64,000 nucleotides of DNA, taken from contig NZ_QFRX01000001.1 of NCBI RefSeq assembly GCF_003143935.1, positions 4,513,957-4,577,956 on the forward strand, given 5' to 3'. The translations under genes and the position numbers were made by a program. Positions within the stretch are counted from its first letter, which is position 1. Each line of letters starts with the position of its first letter. The notes beneath the pieces were generated by a model. It was not told where the DNA came from. It ran no database searches and worked only from the letters and a program-made list of their open reading frames with translations. Source of the DNA: Streptomyces sp. Act143 (lineage in GTDB: Bacteria > Actinomycetota > Actinomycetes > Streptomycetales > Streptomycetaceae). Positions 58,940 to 64,000 of the stretch are shown here, one piece after another.

Positions 58940-59828
58940 GGAAATGGACCGGCGACCGGAACTCCCCCTCCCCCAGCTCCACGCCTTCGTCGTCCTCGCC
59001 GAGGAACTGCACTTCGGTCGGGCCGCCGCACGGCTCGGCATCGCCCAGCCGCCGCTGAGCCAGCAGATCCGGCGGCTGGAGGACAAGGTCGGCGCGCCCC
59101 TCTTCGTACGGCCGCCGGGACCCGTCGCCCTCACCCCCGCCGGACGGGAGCTCCTGCCCGCCGCCCGGCAGGCCCTCGCCACCCTCACCGACGGCCTCGC
59201 GGCGGCCCGCGCGGCGGCGGCCGGCCGGACCGGCAGCCTGCACCTCGGCTTCGCCGCCTCCCTCGCCCTGACCCTGCTGCCCGGGCTGCTGCGCGCGTAC
59301 GTCGACCGGTATCCGCAAGTCCGGCTGGACATCCGGGAGATGACCAGCGCACCCCAGCTGACCGCCCTGCGCGAGGGCACCCTCGACGTCGGCCTCGTCC
59401 GCGAACCCCCGCCCGCCGACCCGGACCTGTCCTTCCGTACGGTCCTGACCGAGCCGCTCATGGCGGTGCTGCCGCGCGCCCATCCCCTGGCGGCACAACG
59501 CGCGGTGGATCCCGCCCAGTTGGCCCGGTCGCCCTTCGTGCTGCTCCCCCGGGAGGCCGGCCCCGGTCTCCACGACCGCATCACCGCCCTGTGCGCCCCG
59601 CGCATCGCCCAGCACGCCACCGAGTGGCAGACCGTCTGCGCCCTCGTCGAGGCCGGCCTCGGGGTCTCGATCGCACCGGCGAGCACCCGCCGCATCCGGC
59701 TCAAGGACGTCGCCTTCCGGCCCCTCGCCGGGACGGACGCGCGGACCGTGGTCGCGGTGGCCTGGCGCCGGGACGACGACAGCCCGCTCGTGGCGAATCT
59801 CCTGGAGACGATCACGCGTCCGGGGTGA
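58938..59828 (+). CDS. LysR-family transcriptional regulator
   Basis: The 296-aa protein has an N-terminal HTH (LPQLHAFVVLAEELHFGRAAARLGIAQPPLSQQIRRLEDKVGAPLFVR) and a substrate-binding domain (LHLGFAASLALTLLPGLLRAYVDRYP to LVEAGLGVSIAPAS). It is divergent from the RidA-GNAT pair, its probable target, and overlaps the convergent LysR gene by 17 bp. Two ATGs two codons apart are possible starts. Confidence 0.9.
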   Translation: MEMDRRPELPLPQLHAFVVLAEELHFGRAAARLGIAQPPLSQQIRRLEDKVGAPLFVRPPGPVALTPAGRELLPAARQALATLTDGLAAARAAAAGRTGSLHLGFAASLALTLLPGLLRAYVDRYPQVRLDIREMTSAPQLTALREGTLDVGLVREPPPADPDLSFRTVLTEPLMAVLPRAHPLAAQRAVDPAQLARSPFVLLPREAGPGLHDRITALCAPRIAQHATEWQTVCALVEAGLGVSIAPASTRRIRLKDVAFRPLAGTDARTVVAVAWRRDDDSPLVANLLETITRPG

Positions 59829-60885
59829 GGTGCTCCTTCGCCGCCTTGCGGAACGCCGTCACCAGGCGGCTGCGGTCGTCCGCGCGGGTGGCCACCACGA
59901 CATGGCTCGGCTCGACGCCGGTCAGCGGGACCATGGTCAGGTCGGGCCGCAGGATCCTGCCGACGGACTGCGCGGCCACGGCCAACGACTCGCCGGAGGC
60001 CACGAGTTCGAACTTGTCCTCGACCGCCTCGATGAGCGGCCCGTCCGGTGCCGGACGCCCGTCCGGACGCGGCTCGAACCGCCAGAACGCGCTGCGCACC
60101 GGGTCCGCCGTGCGGGGCAGCGGCTCGTCTGCGATGTCGTCGAGGGTGACGGACTCCTTGCCGGCCAGCCGATGGTCGAGGGGCACGATCAGCACGCGCG
60201 GCTCGTCGTAGAGGACCGTCACCCGCAGCCGCTCGGTGCGGAACGGCAGCCGGGTCACCACCGCGTCCACCCGGCGGTCGAGCAGGGCGTGGTGCACGTC
60301 GTCCCAGCTCAGATGGGTGGCCTGCACCTCGGCGTCCGGGTGCCGGTGCCGTACCGCCCGTACCGCCGGGGTGACGATGATGCCCGAGGTGTAGCCGACC
60401 GTGATCCGGTGGGGCTGCGCGGCGGCACGCGCGCGTACGGCCGCCTGCGCCGCCGCCCGCAGCAGCGCCTCGGCCTCCGGCAGGAAGGCCTCCCCCGCCT
60501 CGGTCAGCCGCGTGCCCTGCGGCGTCCGGTCCAGCAGACGCGCCCCCAGCTCCCGCTCCAGCCGCTGCACCTGACGGCTCAGCGACGGCTGGGTGATGTG
60601 CAGGGCGGTGGCGGCACGGCCGAAGTGCCGGTGCTCGGCGACGACGGTGAAGTACCGCACGAGCCGGAGATCGAGGTCCACGGGAATCGGCTGGGCGGGC
60701 TGGGTGGGTTGGGCCGGCTGGGTCGCCTGCGTGGGCCGGATCGGCTGCGTCGGCCAGGAGGGCTGGACCGGCTGGCGTGGCTGTGCGCGGGGCGCGGGCT
60801 GGACCGCCTGGGTGGGCTGGACCGGCTGCGTCGGCCGGGTGGACTGGACCGGCCGGGTGGGATGGATCGGCTGGGAGTCGGCCAT
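59812..60885 (-). CDS. LysR-family regulator with Pro/Gln/Thr-rich N-terminal extension
   Basis: The 357-aa protein has a standard LysR part from about residue 70 (LDLRLVRYFTVVAEHRHFGRAATALHITQPSLSRQVQRLERELGARLLDR). Before the HTH is a repetitive extension of about 67 residues (VQPTQ, TQPIRPTQ, QPAQPTQ). The extension is encoded by short tandem DNA units. A GTG start at the HTH would remove it, but no ribosome site is found there. It is divergent from the epimerase-like gene, its likely target. Confidence 0.85.
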   Translation of the reverse strand: MADSQPIHPTRPVQSTRPTQPVQPTQAVQPAPRAQPRQPVQPSWPTQPIRPTQATQPAQPTQPAQPIPVDLDLRLVRYFTVVAEHRHFGRAATALHITQPSLSRQVQRLERELGARLLDRTPQGTRLTEAGEAFLPEAEALLRAAAQAAVRARAAAQPHRITVGYTSGIIVTPAVRAVRHRHPDAEVQATHLSWDDVHHALLDRRVDAVVTRLPFRTERLRVTVLYDEPRVLIVPLDHRLAGKESVTLDDIADEPLPRTADPVRSAFWRFEPRPDGRPAPDGPLIEAVEDKFELVASGESLAVAAQSVGRILRPDLTMVPLTGVEPSHVVVATRADDRSRLVTAFRKAAKEHLTPDA

Positions 60886-61011
60886 CCAGTGAGTCTAGCT
60901 GCGGTGATGCCCAGATCGCATTGCCGTATACGAAACAGGCTTTGGACGCGGGGCACTTCCGGTCCGGAGGCTGGAGGCATCGCGAATCCCCTTTTCCTGG
61001 AGGTCATCGGC

Positions 61012-61923
61012 ATGCGTGTGTTCGTCACCGGCGCCAGCGGTTTCGTCGGTTCCGCCGTCGTCCGTGAACTCATCGGCGCGGGACACGAGGTCCTCGGCCT
61101 GGCCCGCTCCGACCGCTCCGCGGCGGCACTGCGGGCGGCCGGGGCGCAGGTGCACCGGGGTGACCTGGACGACCTGGACAGCCTGCGCCGCGGCGCGGAC
61201 GCGGCGGACGGGGTCATCCACACCGCCTTCAAGCACGACTTCTCGAACATCGCCGCCTCGGGCGTGATCGACCTGCACGCCATCGAGGCGATGGGCGCGG
61301 TACTCGAAGGCACCGGCAAGCCCTTCGTGACGACCTCGGCGTTCCTGGTCGAGCCCGGCATCCTCGCCACCGAGGAGGACCCGGCCCACCCGGACTCCGT
61401 GGCCCCCTTCCGCGTCCCCTCCGAGGAGGCCACCCTCGCCCTCGCCGACCACGGCGTCCGCGCCTCGGTCGTCCGGCTGCCGCCGTCCGTGCACGGTCCC
61501 GAGGACGGCGCCTTCGTACCCAAGCTCATCGACACGGCCCGCGAGAAGGGCGTCTCCGCGATGATCGACGAGGGCACCAACCACTGGCCGGCCGTCCACC
61601 GCCTGGACGCGGCCCGCCTCTACCGCCTCGCCCTGGAGGAGGCTGCCGCGGGCACCCGCGTCCACGCCGTCGACGACGAGGGCGTACCCCTGCACGACAT
61701 CGCGACCGAGATCGGCCGCGGCCTGGGCGTGCCGGTGGTGCGGATACCCCGGGCCGAGGCCGCCGCCCACTTCGGCTGGATCGCCCACTTCGCCGCCCTG
61801 GACCTCCGCGCGTCCAGCGCCCTGACCCGCCGGCGCCTGGGCTGGAAGCCGGAGCAGCCGGGACTGCTCGCGGACCTGGCGGAGGGACACTACTTCGCGG
61901 CGGGGCGCAGGAGCGTCCTCTGA
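61012..61923 (+). CDS. NAD-dependent epimerase/dehydratase-family SDR
   Basis: The 303-aa extended SDR begins MRVFVTGASGFVGSAVVRELIGAGHEV with the NAD motif TGASGFVG. It has GADAADGVIHTAFKHDF, and a divergent active site (TTSAFLVEPG; no YxxxK at the usual place), as in the atypical SDR a-group. It probably uses NADPH for a small carbonyl substrate. GGAGG lies 8 nt before the ATG. Divergent from the Pro-rich LysR gene, which may control it. Confidence 0.85.
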   Translation: MRVFVTGASGFVGSAVVRELIGAGHEVLGLARSDRSAAALRAAGAQVHRGDLDDLDSLRRGADAADGVIHTAFKHDFSNIAASGVIDLHAIEAMGAVLEGTGKPFVTTSAFLVEPGILATEEDPAHPDSVAPFRVPSEEATLALADHGVRASVVRLPPSVHGPEDGAFVPKLIDTAREKGVSAMIDEGTNHWPAVHRLDAARLYRLALEEAAAGTRVHAVDDEGVPLHDIATEIGRGLGVPVVRIPRAEAAAHFGWIAHFAALDLRASSALTRRRLGWKPEQPGLLADLAEGHYFAAGRRSVL

Positions 61924-62002
61924 GCACCGCAGGATCACCGGCGACCGCGAGATCCTCTCCGCCTGCCGCGGCTCGCCTCCCTCTCCCTTTCCGAAAAAGC
62001 GG

Positions 62003-62031
62003 TTGATCGGGCGCCGACGGTTTCTTAGGCT
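62003..62031 (+). promoter_or_regulatory. HrdB-type promoter (TTGATC-N17-TAGGCT)
   Basis: TTGATC (62003-62008) and TAGGCT (62026-62031) are separated by exactly 17 bp, close to the principal-sigma consensus. A run GGAAGGGAGG follows at 62043. It is the clearest promoter in the window and leads into a 12-16 codon ORF and then the leader-peptide region. Confidence 0.6.
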
Positions 62032-62063
62032 GCTGCTACTTCGGAAGGGAGGTGGTTCGGCAG

Positions 62064-62102
62064 ATGTATTCATACCGGACGGAAGAGGTGGCTGCGGGCT
62101 AG
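62064..62102 (+). CDS. Very short ORF with strong ribosome site (12 aa)
   Basis: ATG 62064 (peptide MYSYRTEEVAAG) or in-frame GTG 62052 (16 aa) follows GGAAGGGAGG at 62043-62052. It lies just behind a good promoter and far from any large gene. No homologue is recognised. It may be a regulatory micro-ORF whose translation influences downstream transcription, or the promoter may serve an RNA. 61924-62339 contains nothing else I can name. Confidence 0.4.
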   Translation: MYSYRTEEVAAG

Positions 62103-62327
62103 CGGCCCGTCACCACATTCAGTGCGGTGCCGGACCCGTGCGCGACAGACGCGTGCAGCCGGCCCAATCCCAAGCAGTCACCCGACCCGTGAGCTCGCCG
62201 GTACGTCCGGCCGGCTCCCCCGCTTCGGCGGAGGGAACCCGAGCTCGCGGGTCGTCTGCGTATCCAGGGGTCCGGTGGAAGATGTGCGGGAGTGATCTGC
62301 GACACCCGCGTCTTCTGCGGCGCGCAG

Positions 62328-62333
62328 TACCCT
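62328..62333 (+). promoter_or_regulatory. -10 element of the leaderless leader-peptide transcript
   Basis: TACCCT lies 6 nt before the A of the leader peptide ATG (62340), the usual distance for a leaderless actinobacterial start. A -35 GACACC is about 17-21 bp upstream. Assignment is by spacing only. Confidence 0.4.
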
Positions 62334-62339
62334 GACCGC

Positions 62340-62414
62340 ATGCTTTCGCTCGTTCGACGCCGCCACGTGGACTACGTCCGCGTCACGAGCATGGGCTGTC
62401 GACGCTCGGTCTGA
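62340..62414 (+). CDS. Leader peptide (24 aa, RRHVD-type) upstream of the oxygenase gene
   Basis: A 24-codon ORF starts at ATG 62340 and ends with TGA at 62414. The peptide has MLSLVRRRHVDY and then VRVTSMGCRR, the pattern of short streptomycete leader peptides (RRHVD-x-x-R-x-x-S-x-x-C-R) found before sulfur-related genes. The single Cys codon near the end could sense Cys-tRNA charging, causing attenuation of the downstream gene. It is likely leaderless (-10 TACCCT). No clear alternative hairpin pair was worked out. Confidence 0.65.
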   Translation: MLSLVRRRHVDYVRVTSMGCRRSV

Positions 62415-62478
62415 GCCTCCGGTCCCCGTGCAGCCGATCCGCTGCCGCTTTCCCTTTCTCACCCTTGCGGACACACCC

Positions 62479-63507
62479 ATGACCGACGTGTCGACGAATC
62501 CGTCGTACCAGCAGCTTCCGATCATCGATCTCTCCGCCGCCGACCGCGGCCCGCAGGCCCGTGCGCTGCTCCACGCCCAGTTGCACAGTGCCGCCCATGA
62601 CGTGGGGTTCTTCCAGCTCGTCGGGCATGGGGTCCCGGCAGGTGAGGTCGACGCCCTGCTCTCCGCCATGCGGAGGTTCTTCGCCCTGCCCGAGGCCGAG
62701 CGGCTCGCTCTCGACAATGTGCGCTCGCCGCATTTCCGGGGGTACACCCGGACCGGCGACGAGCGGACCGGGGGCAGCCGGGACTGGCGGGACCAGCTCG
62801 ACATCGGGGCCGAACGGCCCGCCCGGGCACCCGGGGCCGGTGAGCCGGCCTACTGGTGGCTGGAGGGCCCGAACCAGTGGCCCGAGTCCCTGCCCGAGCT
62901 GCGTACCGCCGCACTCGCCTGGGTGGCGCGGCTCAGCTCGGTCGCCGAGCGGCTGCTGCACGAGCTGCTCGCCGCCATCGGGGCGCCGCCGGACTTCTAC
63001 GACCCGGTCTTCGGGGAGCACGCCCATCCGCACCTCAAGCTCGTGCGGTACCCGGGGAGCGCCGGTGACGGCGCCGATCAGGGGGTCGGGGCGCACAAGG
63101 ACTACGGGTTCCTGACGCTGCTGCTGCAGGACCAGGTCGGCGGGCTGCAGGTGCAGCGCGCGGACGGGCTCTTCCACGACGTGCCGCCGTTGGAGGGGGC
63201 CTTCGTCGTCAATCTCGGGGAGCTGCTGGAAGTGGCGACCAACGGGTATCTCATGGCCACCCGGCACCGGGTGGTCTCCCCGCCCGGCGCCACCGAGCGG
63301 TTCTCCGTGCCGTTCTTCTACAACCCGCGCCTGGACGCGCGGGTCGAGCCGCTGCCCTTCGCACACGCCGGCACCGCGCCGGGCGTCTCCGACGATCCCG
63401 CCAACCCGCTGTTCGCCGAGTACGGCTACAACGAGCTGAAGGGCAAGCTGCGGGCGCATCCGCTGGTGGCGGAACGGCATCACCGGCGCTTGCTGACTCC
63501 GGCTTAG
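62479..63507 (+). CDS. Isopenicillin-N-synthase-type 2-oxoglutarate/Fe(II) dioxygenase
   Basis: The 342-aa enzyme has an N-terminal DIOX_N domain (LPIIDLSAADRGPQARALLHAQLHSAAHDVGFFQLVGHGVP) and the 2OG-Fe(II) core. Fe ligands are His206 and Asp208 (GAHKDYG) and His263 (ATRHRV). Arg274 and Ser276 (ERFSVPFF) bind 2OG. It resembles non-antibiotic family members that hydroxylate small or modified substrates. ATG 62479 follows a short leader with little ribosome-site sequence, so translation may be coupled to the upstream leader peptide. Substrate unknown. Confidence 0.88.
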   Translation: MTDVSTNPSYQQLPIIDLSAADRGPQARALLHAQLHSAAHDVGFFQLVGHGVPAGEVDALLSAMRRFFALPEAERLALDNVRSPHFRGYTRTGDERTGGSRDWRDQLDIGAERPARAPGAGEPAYWWLEGPNQWPESLPELRTAALAWVARLSSVAERLLHELLAAIGAPPDFYDPVFGEHAHPHLKLVRYPGSAGDGADQGVGAHKDYGFLTLLLQDQVGGLQVQRADGLFHDVPPLEGAFVVNLGELLEVATNGYLMATRHRVVSPPGATERFSVPFFYNPRLDARVEPLPFAHAGTAPGVSDDPANPLFAEYGYNELKGKLRAHPLVAERHHRRLLTPA

Positions 63508-63509
63508 TC

Positions 63510-63541
63510 GCGCCCCCCGGGGCGCGGGGAACCGCGCGACC
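63510..63541. repeat. Dispersed Streptomyces intergenic repeat, copy 3
   Basis: The sequence after the oxygenase stop reads CGCGCCCCCCGGGGCGCGGG-GAACCGCGCGAC, matching the block at 31584 and its inverse at 50811. It contains a GC hairpin and lies between convergent genes. Confidence 0.65.
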
Positions 63542-63587
63542 GGCCACCGGCCGGTCCGCGGTCGCCCGCGCTCCTGGGGCACCCGCC

Positions 63588-64000
63588 TCAGTGGGCGGCG
63601 ATCTCCCCGAATCCCTCGACGTCCCGCGGGCTCCGCGCCCCCGGGCCCACATAGCGAGCGGAGGGCCGCACCAGGCGCCCCGTCCGCTTCTGTTCCAGGA
63701 TGTGCGCCGACCAACCGGCCGTGCGGGCGCAGGTGAACATCGACGTGAACATGTGCGCCGGAACCTCGGCGAAGTCGAGGACGATCGCCGCCCAGAACTC
63801 GACGTTGGTGGCCAGGACGCGGTCGGGGCGGCGGGCGTGGAGTTCCGCCAGGGCCGCCTTCTCCAGGGCCTCGGCGACCTCGAAGCGCGGGGCGCCCAGC
63901 TCGCGGGCCGTGCGGCGCAGGACGCGCGCGCGGGGGTCCTCGGCCCGGTAGACGCGGTGGCCGAAGCCCATCAGGCGCTCGCCCTTGTCCAGGGCCTGCT
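63588..64000 (-). CDS. Citrate synthase family protein, C-terminal part (runs off the window)
   Basis: The last 137 codons are present; the frame is open to the right edge. They contain the citrate synthase region MGFGHRVYRAEDPRARVLRR, then LATNVEFWAAIVLDFAEVPAHMFTSMFTCARTAGWSAHILEQKRTGRLVRPSARYVGP with the catalytic Asp-region equivalent (NVEFW; D of many others is changed here). This is the CitA/citrate synthase 2 pattern. The enzyme condenses acetyl-CoA with oxaloacetate or an analogue; the 5' part is outside. Confidence 0.88.
   Translation of the reverse strand, partial: QALDKGERLMGFGHRVYRAEDPRARVLRRTARELGAPRFEVAEALEKAALAELHARRPDRVLATNVEFWAAIVLDFAEVPAHMFTSMFTCARTAGWSAHILEQKRTGRLVRPSARYVGPGARSPRDVEGFGEIAAH

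Noticed and set aside
59830..61011. Long plus-strand extension upstream of the epimerase gene
   Set aside because: It is antisense of the Pro-rich LysR gene; the real start is ATG 61012 with GGAGG before it.
1..64000. CRISPR array, tRNA/rRNA genes, IS elements or integrase/att sites
   Set aside because: No regular spacer-repeat array, cloverleaf, transposase or integrase sequence was seen; the tandem repeats are minisatellites in gene ends.

Overview
The window reads as chromosomal DNA of a Streptomyces or very close relative. Supporting this are the very high GC, the dense and mostly short-spaced genes with frequent ATGA/GTGA overlaps, GTG starts, Tat-exported enzymes, and the AfsR-AfsS-AfsK antibiotic-control locus. 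No rRNA, tRNA, CRISPR array or insertion sequence was recognised. All calls come from reading the sequence and its translations. No database search was run, so family names rest on motifs and remembered homologues.

Layout. (1) 1-10.2 kb is the afs locus: the C-terminal end of an AfsR-type regulator, a 65-aa AfsS-like peptide with NVHAT repeats, and the Ser/Thr kinase AfsK. A glyoxalase and a TetR regulator follow. Between afsS and afsK lies a block of coenzyme A (CoA) catabolic genes: a FadD3-like ligase, an Ltp2-like thiolase, a DUF35 protein and a crotonase. (2) 10-40 kb is mostly a dispersed catabolic set. It contains four acyl-CoA dehydrogenase subunits (one adjacent heteromer-like pair), a second Ltp/DUF35 couple, an MFE-2-like SDR, an NDP-forming acyl-CoA ligase, a PaaG-like crotonase, a flavin reductase, an FAD monooxygenase, an alcohol dehydrogenase, a cyclase, an amidohydrolase and a second AMP-forming CoA ligase. 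Ordinary genes are interleaved (PNPOx proteins, GNAT, secreted hydrolase, amine oxidase, MFS, GlxA-type regulator). (3) 33.9-46.6 kb returns to regulatory and housekeeping genes: HATPase, EF-hand protein, STAS protein, ECF sigma factor with a fused zinc-finger anti-sigma, purU and a solute-binding lipoprotein. (4) 46.6-64 kb holds a phospho-motif-rich membrane protein, an NsdA-like HTH/TPR regulator, an ABC exporter, an altered alpha/beta-hydrolase, the iron regulator dmdR1 with an antisense ORF, a SIS protein, a PAS protein, two LysR regulators, a leader-peptide-controlled 2-oxoglutarate oxygenase and the end of a citrate synthase.

Main discovery. Seven intergenic regions spread over 36 kb carry one palindrome, best form ATCTGACG-N3-CGTCAGAT, often as two copies 25-27 bp apart. 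They all lie in front of catabolic genes (2.4, 11.4, 16.9, 21.9, 26.0, 32.6 and 38.2 kb). This looks like the operator of a single TetR-type repressor that unites the scattered genes into a steroid- or isoprenoid-acid-like CoA degradation regulon. It differs from the mycobacterial KstR and KstR2 motifs. The TetR gene at 8889 is the only TetR in the window and is a candidate repressor, unproven. No ring-degradation genes (KstD, KshAB, HsaC, IpdAB) are present, so the substrate is open.
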